This document shows, piece by piece, positions 54,059 to 62,731 of a DNA stretch of 64,000 bases. Each line of letters starts with the position of its first letter. Within the stretch, counting starts at the first letter, position 1. The notes beneath the pieces were generated by a model, which had not been told where the DNA came from, did not search any database, and saw only the letters and a list, made by a program, of their open reading frames with translations. The stretch comes from Gimesia sp. (GTDB taxonomy: Bacteria; Planctomycetota; Planctomycetia; Planctomycetales; Planctomycetaceae): positions 62,001 through 126,000 of the forward strand of contig NZ_JAVJSQ010000005.1 in assembly GCF_040219335.1 (NCBI RefSeq). The letters are read 5' to 3'. A program made the translations under genes and the position numbers.

Positions 54059-56023
54059 TCAGTCGGCTTCTCCCGGTTTGAAATCGATCAGGGCTTTGGG
54101 GGGCAGGGCCACGCGCAGGGCATTCAGTACGGCCAGAACGTCAATCACTTCCTGGCTGATCGCACCTGCAACCGGTGGGAGATAACCGGCGGCTGCCAGC
54201 AACATGCCCAGCATGCTCAACGCCATGCCGCCGATGGCACTCTGCAGGGCGATGCGACGCATGCGACGACTTATGTGCAGGAATTCGTCGATCTTCTGCA
54301 GCGAGCTGTCCATCACAATCACATCTGCAGCTTCCGTGGTGACATCGCTGTTCTGTCCGAAAGCGACGCCTACAGTTGCAGCGACGAGTGCCGGCGCGTC
54401 ATTGATGCCGTCCCCCACGAAGATGGTATTCGCCTGGGCTGTTTCCTGGTTGACGATTTCGAGTTTCTGCTCGGGGCTCTGACTGAAATAGACCTCTTGA
54501 ATTCCGACCTGTTCGGCCAGGTAGCGCACCTCCGATTCCCGGTCTCCTGAGACCAGCATGGTCCTGCCGAAGTGGTGCTTGGGGGAGAGGTGATTGATAA
54601 AGGAGAGGCCATCGGTGCGGGGCGTATCCCGAAACCGGTAGAGCCCCGCATATTGATTGTCGATCAGAATCACACATTCCAGCCCGCCGACCTGTTCGGG
54701 GAGCTGTGATTCCAGATCGGGGTATTGCTGAAGCAGTTTTTTGCGACTGGTGATCTCGACACTGTGGCCGTTGACCGTGCCTTTGAGGCCCTGTCCGGGA
54801 GGCTCGCTGATTTCGGTTGCCTCATGCACGACGGCCCGGGCCTCCTGCATGGCATCCAGAATGGCCTGGGAGAGCGGGTGTTTGGAAAAACGCTCGATAC
54901 TGCCCACCAGGGAGAGGACTTCATCCGCATTCATGTTAGGCGCATAGATTTGTTCGGTGAGTTGCGGTTCGCCGTAGGTCAATGTGCCTGTTTTATCGAA
55001 GATGATCGTCCGACAGGTGTCTGCGGTCTCGAGGGATGTTGGATCCCGGACAATGATTGCCCGGCGTGCTGCCAGGGAGATTGAACCGATAATCGCGACC
55101 GGAATGGCAATCAACAGCGGGCAGGGGGTGGCAACAACCATCACCGCCAGGAAGCGGACCGGGTCGCCGGTCAACACCCAGGCTACGATGCCAATCAGAA
55201 CCGCCAGCGGTGTGTACCAGGCTCCCAGTCGATCTGCCAGTCGTCGCATCCGGGGGCGGTGCTGTTCGGATGCCTGCATGACCTCCATGATTTTGGCATA
55301 CCGCGAATCGATGGCCCGTTTCTCTGCGCGAACAATCAGGGCCGCTTCTCCATTGATTGCCCCGGAGAGGACCTGCGATCCCGGCGTCTTGGACATCATG
55401 TAGGGTTCCCCGGTGAGGTAAGATTCATCCATGACGCCGTGCCCTTCGAGCACGGTTCCGTCGATGGGACAGGTCTCATGGGGGAAGATCACGATCATAT
55501 CGTTGATCTGAATCTGATCGAGAGCGATGTCGTCGATGCGGGAATCGGTTTTGCGATGTGCGATGGACGGCATGCGCCGGCTGAGAGCCTGGAGGACGGA
55601 CGAGGCACTACGGACCGCGTAGGCTTCGAGGGCCTCACCTCCCGAGAGCATCAGCACCACCAGGGAACCGGCCAGGTACTCTCCCAGAATGACTGACACC
55701 ACGATCGAGATCCCGGCCAGCAGGTCAGATCCGAATTCGCGATGGACCATTTTGACCAGCAGGCCCCAGACCAGAGGCGTGCCTCCCAGCAGCAGGACCG
55801 ACCAGAGAGGGAGGTTCTGGGTTGTTTCCGGAACATTCCAGCCATAGCGCAGACAGAGGTAGACCACGATCATCAGAATCGTGAACAGCGCGATAACGGT
55901 TTCCAGTGATTTCCAGAGTGATGATCTCGAAGAGACAGAGGGGGAGTCTGACACTGAGGACCCTTTGATCTGTGATGAAGAATGCCCGCACAGCTCGGCG
56001 GATGTTGTGCTGCCAGTCAGCAT
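54059..56023 (-). CDS. P1B-type heavy-metal-transporting ATPase, TPC variant
   Basis: 654 aa. The phosphorylation loop is DKTGTLTY (343-350), with HP motif SKHPL and GDGINDAPA. The transmembrane ion-site motif is TPCP (299-302) where Cu and Zn exporters have CPC. The N-terminus lacks an HMA metal-binding domain, being only about 40 residues of Ser-rich sequence before the first membrane span. TPC has been listed for the P1B-5 group, but this protein has no hemerythrin tail, so the specificity is open. It likely exports a transition metal. It lies on the same strand as the ZIP-like gene, 88 bp apart. Confidence 0.88.
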   Translation of the reverse strand: MLTGSTTSAELCGHSSSQIKGSSVSDSPSVSSRSSLWKSLETVIALFTILMIVVYLCLRYGWNVPETTQNLPLWSVLLLGGTPLVWGLLVKMVHREFGSDLLAGISIVVSVILGEYLAGSLVVLMLSGGEALEAYAVRSASSVLQALSRRMPSIAHRKTDSRIDDIALDQIQINDMIVIFPHETCPIDGTVLEGHGVMDESYLTGEPYMMSKTPGSQVLSGAINGEAALIVRAEKRAIDSRYAKIMEVMQASEQHRPRMRRLADRLGAWYTPLAVLIGIVAWVLTGDPVRFLAVMVVATPCPLLIAIPVAIIGSISLAARRAIIVRDPTSLETADTCRTIIFDKTGTLTYGEPQLTEQIYAPNMNADEVLSLVGSIERFSKHPLSQAILDAMQEARAVVHEATEISEPPGQGLKGTVNGHSVEITSRKKLLQQYPDLESQLPEQVGGLECVILIDNQYAGLYRFRDTPRTDGLSFINHLSPKHHFGRTMLVSGDRESEVRYLAEQVGIQEVYFSQSPEQKLEIVNQETAQANTIFVGDGINDAPALVAATVGVAFGQNSDVTTEAADVIVMDSSLQKIDEFLHISRRMRRIALQSAIGGMALSMLGMLLAAAGYLPPVAGAISQEVIDVLAVLNALRVALPPKALIDFKPGEAD

Positions 56024-56111
56024 GCATTATAGCAGCTCAGTGCGAGGCGGTCCTCTGAGTATCAGGGAAAAGTATGCTGGAAAGTCGAGGTTAAGGCAAA
56101 ACCGTCGAGCT

Positions 56112-56828
56112 TCAGGCGATGACCATTTGTGCGATCAGTCCAAAGACAAAGCCGAGGACAGCGCCCAGGGAAGGTGCCCAGCGGCGTTCGAGTTTGGCCT
56201 GGGGGGCAATATCCTGAAATGTCAGATACAGAATACCACCGGCGGCGAAGAGCATGATCAGGCCGACCATTCGCGGAATGAGTGCCAGCAGATAGTATCC
56301 AATCAATCCCGAGATGGGGCCGAGCAGGACCAGTAGACAGAAACCAGGCAGAATGTATTTTTTCGTCATGGTGGTAGTACTGTTGAGTTCGCGAAAGGCA
56401 TTAAAGCCTTCCGGCAGATTCTGCAGTCCGATGAGGATCGCCAGCAGGAGTCCGACGGATTCTCCATTGGTCGCGAAGGAAGCCCCCAATGCCAGGGATT
56501 CGGGAACAAAGTCGAGCAGCATCGCGATTAACTGAGAGGCTGAGTTTTTGTGAGTCGCCAGAATGCGGTCGACAACCATGAAGCAGACGCCGCCAAATAG
56601 AATCGCCGACGCTGCGATCAGGGGGGGCTGCTCGGAAATGCCCTCTGGTACGAGGACCAGGGCGACAGCCGCCAGCAGGACGCCTCCACCGAAGGCGATG
56701 ATGGAGTGTCGAAATTCGACTTCCAGCCAGCGGGGATGAATCCGTTCGATCAGCGCGAGGAACCCCCCGATGGGAATCGTGATCCCGGCCAGAGTCGTTA
56801 ATACAATCACTTCCAGTACGCCGCTCAA
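56112..56828 (-). CDS. ZIP-family metal transporter-like protein with altered metal ligands
   Basis: 238 aa, eight predicted spans. The start appears to be TTG 56828, with GAGGA 8 bp upstream. The family PE motifs are present but lack the usual His: LLDFVPESLALGA (Asp106, PE at 109-110) where HxxPEG is expected, and GLQNLPEGFNAF (Gln136, PE at 139-140) where HNxPEG is expected. It may use other ligands, or be a non-zinc member of the ZIP superfamily. The P1B-ATPase gene lies 88 bp downstream on the same strand, so the pair would combine uptake and export of a metal. Confidence 0.82.
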   Translation of the reverse strand: MSGVLEVIVLTTLAGITIPIGGFLALIERIHPRWLEVEFRHSIIAFGGGVLLAAVALVLVPEGISEQPPLIAASAILFGGVCFMVVDRILATHKNSASQLIAMLLDFVPESLALGASFATNGESVGLLLAILIGLQNLPEGFNAFRELNSTTTMTKKYILPGFCLLVLLGPISGLIGYYLLALIPRMVGLIMLFAAGGILYLTFQDIAPQAKLERRWAPSLGAVLGFVFGLIAQMVIA

Positions 56829-56993
56829 GGGCAGTCCTCGTGATGACCGTTCCGTGAAACGTTGAGGGAAAACAGATCAGATACCAGACAAGTGGCTGGC
56901 GTCTGAAACGTAGGCTATAGACTATACGGTTTCACGGTCATAAATCAACCAGATCATTCACAAGAAGGAAGATGTTCTTTACTGATGTGCTGA

Positions 56994-57026
56994 CAAAAAA
57001 ACAGCCCGGCTGAGAAACCGGGCTGT
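56994..57026 (-). terminator. Rho-independent terminator of the peroxidase gene
   Basis: On the minus strand, ACAGCCCGG (57026-57018) pairs with CCGGGCTGT (57009-57001) around an 8-nt loop, followed by a run of seven T. It begins about 30 bp after the peroxidase stop. This is one of the two clearest terminators in the window. Confidence 0.93.
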
Positions 57027-57055
57027 CGAATTTAATAGACTATGCTACATCAGCC

Positions 57056-58309
57056 TTATTCAGGCAGACGTCCGGACTCTACTTTCGGGAAGGGGCCGGT
57101 GCAGGCTTTCATGAAGGCGACCAGGTCTTTTTTGTCCTGGGCCGACAGGTTCAGTTTTTTGACCTTGTCACTCAACCAGGGGTTAGGTGTGCCCCCTTTG
57201 TTGTAGTGTTCCACGACTTCTTCCAGCGTCTCCAGCGATCCATCATGCATGTAAGGTGCACTTTGTTCGACGTTGCGAATCGTGGGAGTTTTGAAGGCAC
57301 CTTTGTCTTTTTCCTGTTTGGTGACTTCGTAGCGACCGAGGTCCGGTTTATCTGCATCCATGCCGACGCCCAGGTTGTGGTATTTTTCATCGGCCAGGTT
57401 CGGACCCAGGTGACAGGCGGCGCAGTTGACTTCTTCGCTGAAGAACAGTTTCATACCGCGTTTGGCACTGTCTGACATGGGATGTTTTTTTGTCATCGCC
57501 AGGGCCGCTTCGTACTCTTCCTTGAAGTCTTCCAGATCTTCCTTATCAAGTTTGAGGAATGGTTTGAGCTGTTCCTGATAATCGAAGGGAGTCGGTCCGG
57601 TCACCACGGCACGTTCGAAAGCCGCGATTGCTTTACCGACATTGTCAATGTTGACGCCGTCTTTGAAGATTTTCTTGAACTGCATCTGGTAGCCGGGAAT
57701 CTTCTTGATTGTTTTGACGGCGGTCTCGTGTGTGTTACCCATTTCGATCGGGTTAGCAATCGGACCGACGGCCTGTTCTTCCAGAGTGGCGGCGCGTCCA
57801 TCCCAGAACTGAGGACCACTCAGAATCCGGTTGTAGCTGATGGGCGAGTTGCGGCCCCCTTCCTGATCCCGGATACCGATGCCGAACTGTGTGTGTCGTC
57901 CCCAGCCTTCATCGGGATGATGGCAGCTGGCACAGCTGATGGTGTTATCGGACGAGAGACGCTTGTCGAAATAGAGCTGGCGACCCAGTTCAACTTTGGC
58001 GCGGGTCAATGGGTTTTCAGTGAGGCCCTGAATTTGAGCCTGACCGGCACTGAGGCCGAGGGGGAGCGTGACTTCCAGAATCTGGTGATTCTCGGGATTG
58101 TCGAGCCATTCTTTGATTTCGGCTTTGGTTAACGGTCCTTTGCCGGGAATTCCCAAGGTGAGTTCATCTGTACCCAACTGCACTTTGTTTGATTTTTTTT
58201 CGGCAGCCTGTGCTGTTCCCGTCTGTGTGCAGGTCAGTCCTGCCAGCAGGGCAGTCGCCATGCTGATTTTAAGCAGGAGCGGGTAGCTTCGGTGTTCCGA
58301 TACGTTCAT
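57056..58309 (-). CDS. Dihaem cytochrome c peroxidase (MauG/CcpA family)
   Basis: 417 aa with a signal sequence (first about 35 residues, ending AQAAEKK). Haem sites are CASCH at 126-130 and CAACH at 296-300, the usual two. Family motifs include FDKRLSSDNTISCASCHHPDEGWG, NSPISYNRILSGPQFWDGRAATLEEQAVGPIANPIEMGN and FKTPTIRNVEQSAPYMHDGSLETLEEVVEHYNKGG. The protein is periplasmic and would reduce hydrogen peroxide with electrons from cytochrome c, or act as a MauG-like oxidase. A clear terminator follows, and no other gene is closely linked, so it is likely monocistronic. Confidence 0.93.
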   Translation of the reverse strand: MNVSEHRSYPLLLKISMATALLAGLTCTQTGTAQAAEKKSNKVQLGTDELTLGIPGKGPLTKAEIKEWLDNPENHQILEVTLPLGLSAGQAQIQGLTENPLTRAKVELGRQLYFDKRLSSDNTISCASCHHPDEGWGRHTQFGIGIRDQEGGRNSPISYNRILSGPQFWDGRAATLEEQAVGPIANPIEMGNTHETAVKTIKKIPGYQMQFKKIFKDGVNIDNVGKAIAAFERAVVTGPTPFDYQEQLKPFLKLDKEDLEDFKEEYEAALAMTKKHPMSDSAKRGMKLFFSEEVNCAACHLGPNLADEKYHNLGVGMDADKPDLGRYEVTKQEKDKGAFKTPTIRNVEQSAPYMHDGSLETLEEVVEHYNKGGTPNPWLSDKVKKLNLSAQDKKDLVAFMKACTGPFPKVESGRLPE

Positions 58310-58576
58310 TCGAGTCTCTTCCTTTCCGGGGGCATCCCGGTGATTTAAGTATAACCAGTAAAACGAAAGGGGCTGTTAAGGTATCTCGACGGCATCCTGA
58401 TCATGACGCAGTCGGTGATTGAGACAGTAATATTGGTTGAGGAATGTTTCAGGTGGGGAAACACTTTTACATCATATATATAAAATTGTACGCATGCATG
58501 CAGGGGTTTTCAATTTGGAACCTGTCAGACGGGGAGGGTTTTGTGGAATTGATTTTTTTCTGAAAGTCATTTCAGT

Positions 58577-60469
58577 TCAGCTGACTTCTGCCGGACTCGT
58601 CTGCAGCAGGACCATTTCCCGGTATTTGCCATCAGTCTCCATGAGTGTCTCGTGTGTGCCGGTTTCGATGATGCGTCCCCCCTCAAAGACGACGATCCGA
58701 TTCGCGTGGGTAATCGTGCTCAGGCGGTGGGCGATCACAAAACAGGTGCGATTTTGCATCAATGTGGCGAGACTGTCCTGAATCAGGCGTTCGCTTTCTG
58801 TATCCAGGTTACTGGTCGCTTCATCAAGAATTAACAGACGGGGATCCGCCAGAATCGCACGCGCGATGGCCAGACGCTGTCGTTGTCCGCCGCTCAGTTT
58901 GACACCCCGCTCACCAATGAGGGTCTGATAACCTTGTGGCAGTTGCCGGATAAATTCATCGGCATTCGCGACTTCCGCAGCGTGTTGGATTTCGGACAAC
59001 TCCGCATGCCGATTGCCGTAACCGATATTTTCTGCAACGGAGCCATCAAACAGAAAGACGTCCTGTTCAACGACGCCGATCAGGTGCCGGTAGCTTTCTA
59101 CATCGAGGTCTTTCAGATCCTGGCCATCGAGCTGCACCTGGCCCGATGTTGGATCGTAAAATCGGGCGACCAGATTGCAGAAGGTGGTTTTGCCCGCCCC
59201 ACTGGGACCCACCAGTGCGATGGTTTCTCCGGGGGCGATATCAATCGAAATTTCCTCCAGGGCATATTGCAGTGAGCCGGGATATTGAAAATTCACATCC
59301 TGGAAAGTGACGCGGCCTTCCACCTCGCCCCGACTGATTTTTCTGGCGGTGGCTGATTCCATTTCGCGAGGCTCTTCGAGTAGATCGAGTACGCGATCCA
59401 GTCCAGAGAGGCTGTTCTGGAACTGGGCGGCACTTTGTGCAAGCATGGCCAGCGGACCGAGCAGCATCAGCAGGTAGGCCAGAAACATCACCAGATCGCC
59501 CAGGGTGAGTTCTCCCTGCAGCACCTGCCAGCCGCCGTAGAGGAGCAGGCAGGCCGAAGCGATCGGGATCAGGGTTTCCCAGACAATTTCAATCAGTCGC
59601 GACCACCACCAGGCGTAAAGTTCCTGGCGACCCATCAGGTGGTTGCCGCGCAGCACACGTGTGGTTTCAGATCGCTGTCGCCCGAAGGCACGCACGACGC
59701 GCATGCCACCAAAGGATTCGGTTGCCAGAGCATCGACGGCGACGCGCTGCTGGCGGACTTTACGGTGTTGCGGACGAATCCGACTGATCCAGGTACGATG
59801 TGTGAGGTAGACCAGCGGTACCAGAAACAGGGCGCCCAGTAACAGGCGCCAGTCGACCCAGGCGAGAATGATCAGGCTCCCCAGTAACTGGATGATGGCG
59901 CGACAGGGATTGTAAAGCATGCCGAAGACCAGTTCGCCGACACTGCCGGCATCTTCGCGGAGAATGCTGGTCGCACCACCTGACTTGAGTTCCTGAACGC
60001 GGTGCAGGGGGAGGCGGACTGCGTGCGCAAAGACGAGTTTGCGGACCTTCATTTGAATCAACTTGGTGATGCGGGTTGCATGCCAGCGTCCCCAGATCTG
60101 CAGCGCGATACGCACCATGGAAATCAGAATCACACCAACAGTGATTGTGACCAGCAGAGGCCAGGGTTTATGTGGGATCCACGAGGGGAGATCAACGGGC
60201 AGCGGTTTCTGATCGAGGACATAGTCGACCACGAATTTTGTGGCCGCAGGTGGGATTAACGCGAGCAGGGTTGCAATCGTCAATGTACCCAATGACAAAA
60301 GTACTGAGGCACGGTAGTTTTTCAGCAGTCCCAGAAAGCTGCGGACCAGATCCCAGGAGGAACGGTCACGGTTGGACGCCTGTTTCTGCAGGGCCTTGAT
60401 CTGGGTTTCACGAAATTCCGTTTTATATTCTTCAAACTGCTGGCGACTGGTACGCGAATGTGTAGTCAT
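58577..60469 (-). CDS. ABC transporter, fused permease and ATPase (exporter type)
   Basis: 630 aa. A six-span ABC membrane domain covers residues about 50-340. The nucleotide-binding domain has Walker A GPSGAGKTT, signature LSGGQRQRLAIARAIL and Walker B LLILDEATSNLD. The whole resembles MsbA/lipid and drug exporters that work as homodimers. No partner half-transporter lies nearby. The N-terminus begins with a charged stretch (SRQQFEEYKTEFRETQIKALQKQ). A lipoprotein gene (60752) ends 282 bp upstream. The substrate is unknown. Confidence 0.93.
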   Translation of the reverse strand: MTTHSRTSRQQFEEYKTEFRETQIKALQKQASNRDRSSWDLVRSFLGLLKNYRASVLLSLGTLTIATLLALIPPAATKFVVDYVLDQKPLPVDLPSWIPHKPWPLLVTITVGVILISMVRIALQIWGRWHATRITKLIQMKVRKLVFAHAVRLPLHRVQELKSGGATSILREDAGSVGELVFGMLYNPCRAIIQLLGSLIILAWVDWRLLLGALFLVPLVYLTHRTWISRIRPQHRKVRQQRVAVDALATESFGGMRVVRAFGRQRSETTRVLRGNHLMGRQELYAWWWSRLIEIVWETLIPIASACLLLYGGWQVLQGELTLGDLVMFLAYLLMLLGPLAMLAQSAAQFQNSLSGLDRVLDLLEEPREMESATARKISRGEVEGRVTFQDVNFQYPGSLQYALEEISIDIAPGETIALVGPSGAGKTTFCNLVARFYDPTSGQVQLDGQDLKDLDVESYRHLIGVVEQDVFLFDGSVAENIGYGNRHAELSEIQHAAEVANADEFIRQLPQGYQTLIGERGVKLSGGQRQRLAIARAILADPRLLILDEATSNLDTESERLIQDSLATLMQNRTCFVIAHRLSTITHANRIVVFEGGRIIETGTHETLMETDGKYREMVLLQTSPAEVS

Positions 60470-60751
60470 GAATGCTCTTTAAGGGAAACGATCGCTGGAA
60501 CGAAATCGCATTTCCGGAGAGGGTTATTGAGTGATAATTGCGGGTATCTATTATTATAGAGAGTTTTGACGGGGAACAAGCCATTATTCCAGTAGATTCG
60601 CGTACACTTGGATATGGAAAGGCTCGAATTCAATCGGACGGGGACGAACTGGCGGGGATCAGTAGTGTGGAGTCGTCAGTGTGTTATTTCCCGACCTGCA
60701 GCAGATCAGTGTTTGATCTGCAACAGGACAGGAGTGAGAACATTCGCAGGC

Positions 60752-61240
60752 TCAGTTGGTCTTTTTAGGTTTGTCATCGGTCAGCGGGAAATCGATGGTG
60801 TTGGGTTTGTCTGGTTCGACTTTGACCACAAGACCGGAGTTTTCGAGATCGCCGTACCATTCTGGAATGACAGACACGGGACCGGCATTGCCGTTGACGG
60901 CGTCTTCCGGTAGGCCGGAACCCCCTTCGCTGGTCATGGCGGTGATCATGACTTTGTATTCGCCGGGGATCACGCCATCCGATTCATCGAAGGTTCCCAT
61001 GAAATAGTTGCCATCGCGGTCGATATTACCCTGTGCGGGTGGACCGCCACCGACGGGAATAAAGACCAGCGAGCCGATATGCAGCGGCTCTCCATTATAA
61101 CTGACGCTGCCTGTGACCGGGGAACGCGCCGGATGGCCATCTCCACAACCCCAGACGGAGATCAGCAGGACTAACATGACGGCTTGAACGAAACGATTGC
61201 GAAATATTCTAAAGTTGAAAGGTACAGGTCTGGTGATCAT
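60752..61240 (-). CDS. Small lipoprotein with carboxypeptidase-regulatory-like fold
   Basis: About 162 aa from ATG 61240, with AGGG upstream; a longer frame starts at 61351 but lacks a signal. The signal is NRFVQAVMLVLLISVWGCGDG, lipobox VWGC. The mature part contains PVTGSVSYNGEPLHIGSLVFIPVGGGPPAQGNIDRDGNYFMGTFDESDGVIPGEYKVMI, the CarboxypepD_reg-like beta repeat (about 60 aa) common in planctomycete lipoproteins that follow DUF1559 genes. It lies downstream of a DUF1559 gene, with a stem-loop between them (61310-61345). Confidence 0.88.
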   Translation of the reverse strand: MITRPVPFNFRIFRNRFVQAVMLVLLISVWGCGDGHPARSPVTGSVSYNGEPLHIGSLVFIPVGGGPPAQGNIDRDGNYFMGTFDESDGVIPGEYKVMITAMTSEGGSGLPEDAVNGNAGPVSVIPEWYGDLENSGLVVKVEPDKPNTIDFPLTDDKPKKTN

Positions 61241-61309
61241 CTGAAATACCCTGGTAGTAAAGTGAGGTGTGGTAGGCGTTGAATGAAACCAATTCCGGTC
61301 ATGGTAAAT

Positions 61310-61345
61310 TTCTCCCGGAAAGAACAGACGCCCTTTTCGGGAGAA
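61310..61345 (-). terminator. Stem-loop between DUF1559 and lipoprotein genes
   Basis: TTCTCCCGGAAAG (61310-61322) pairs with CTTTTCGGGAGAA (61333-61345), 13 bp with one G-U, around a 10-nt loop. It lies just downstream of the DUF1559 stop at 61366 and upstream of the lipoprotein start at 61240, the same layout as at 22370-22408. The following minus-strand sequence (AATTTACC) is only weakly T-rich, so partial termination or transcript processing is more likely than full termination. Confidence 0.7.
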
Positions 61346-61365
61346 AACCATTTCAGGTGGTTAGA

Positions 61366-62322
61366 TCACCATTCACCAAGGACTTCACCATTGGCTCTGG
61401 TGCCGAGTCCTTTGAACAGTGCGAGATCGATATTCTGACTGATGAAGTGGACGGAGCCGTCACCCATCAGGAAGTGTGCTCCACCAACGTGGTAGCTGGT
61501 GTAAGGGGTGTGGTTGGTACCAAAACTTCCACGGTAGTTAATGGGGAACTGGATGTTCTTGCTGTCCAGCATCAGTCGTCTGGTGTCGGTGTACCAGTAC
61601 ATGCCCCAGGTCCAGGGTTGGATGCCGCCCCAGCCGGCTTTCATCGAAGCTGACCAGCCGTAGGAAGAGGACGATTCCCCCAGCAGAATCGTGTTGGTAG
61701 TCCCGTCTATGACATCGCGGAATCTGGTTTTGCTCTGTGGGAAAATCAGACCGGTATTGGCCCAGCGGTAGTTATTCGAGTCTGAAGGGTTGGTGACATC
61801 TTCAACACGACCGGCACAGGCGCGGTAGTGCAGGGCTCCGTGACTCACAATCCAGGGAAGGGTTGAATTCACGATATCGGGAGATCGATTGCCCAAGGCA
61901 GATGAAGGGCAGGCGAAAACGGGAATGGGTCCCCAGATTTCGTTCCGGCCATTATGCGGTGCGGTATCGATTCGCCAGGGAGCGAGTTCACTGATCGGGT
62001 TGGGGGAGAAGGCTTCCATGGCGTGCAGCCGGGTCGCCTCGTCAATGTAGGGGAAAATTTTAGGGGCCCAGCCCATATGGTAACCACCGCCCGGATAGGT
62101 GGGAGTGGGATGGCTGCCGTTGGGTAAGCAGCCGAAGGTGTCGTGGTAGTTGTGGAAGGCCAATCCCAGTTGCTTGAGATTGTTTTTGCACTGAGATCTG
62201 CGAGCCGCTTCCCGTGCCTGCTGAACAGCTGGTAAGAGTAAAGCAATCAAGATTGCGATAATTGCGATGACGACCAGAAGTTCAATTAATGTGAATGCTT
62301 TGCGTCTTAAGTGGGTGCCCAT
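61366..62322 (-). CDS. DUF1559 family prepilin-like secreted protein
   Basis: 318 aa. The N-terminus is [20 protein letters not shown] (about residues 6-25), with the same downstream [20 protein letters not shown] as the first DUF1559 gene; Ala replaces the usual Gly before Phe at the leader cleavage site. The C-terminal signature is [28 protein letters not shown] lies upstream of ATG 62322. Such proteins may be exported by a type II secretion-like pathway; the role is unknown. It is followed by a stem-loop and a small lipoprotein gene on the same strand, as at 21271-22838. Confidence 0.92.
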   Translation of the reverse strand: MGTHLRRKAFTLIELLVVIAIIAILIALLLPAVQQAREAARRSQCKNNLKQLGLAFHNYHDTFGCLPNGSHPTPTYPGGGYHMGWAPKIFPYIDEATRLHAMEAFSPNPISELAPWRIDTAPHNGRNEIWGPIPVFACPSSALGNRSPDIVNSTLPWIVSHGALHYRACAGRVEDVTNPSDSNNYRWANTGLIFPQSKTRFRDVIDGTTNTILLGESSSSYGWSASMKAGWGGIQPWTWGMYWYTDTRRLMLDSKNIQFPINYRGSFGTNHTPYTSYHVGGAHFLMGDGSVHFISQNIDLALFKGLGTRANGEVLGEW

Positions 62323-62731
62323 TGTTCATTTCCTTTAAAAAATATGATAAACGGAAATCGATTGATTGAGCGGCTGAATGTATTTAAGAGCGCGAGATAA
62401 AGGAGAGTTATTTAAGTAAATATCACTAATTAATAATAATTGAGTTAGTCTATGTGTCAATCTTTTTTCCCATGAGCAGAGGCAGCAGAGCGAGGGGGGA
62501 AGTGCATTTTTCAGGATGCCTTGAGGAAAACTGATCAGTTTGTACTGATGTTTTTTTCACTAGATCGAAGAATCAGAATTTCGTTGACAGACGATCCGTA
62601 TTCTGAAGTGACAGAAGATGGTTTCTCTGGACCTGAGGGTGGGGCGTAAGTACCATGAATGAAGCCGAAGGGATTCCATCCGGCTGCCTCCGTTCAATCT
62701 CCTGCCTGAATCTCAATCTGCATTGATTATC
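62323..62731. other. Divergent intergenic region
   Basis: About 410 bp between the DUF1559 gene and the PSCyt1-type gene, carrying both promoters. The part nearest the DUF1559 gene is AT-rich (ATTAATAATAATTGAG near 62430-62446). No gene, strong hairpin or recognised operator was seen. Confidence 0.5.

Noticed and set aside
58493..58502. GCATGCATGC palindrome after the ABC transporter gene
   Set aside because: A short dinucleotide-like repeat with no T-run and no nearby promoter logic.
60538..60913. Two overlapping + strand open frames upstream of the ABC transporter
   Set aside because: No ribosome-binding site; they run into the lipoprotein gene antisense and lack motifs.
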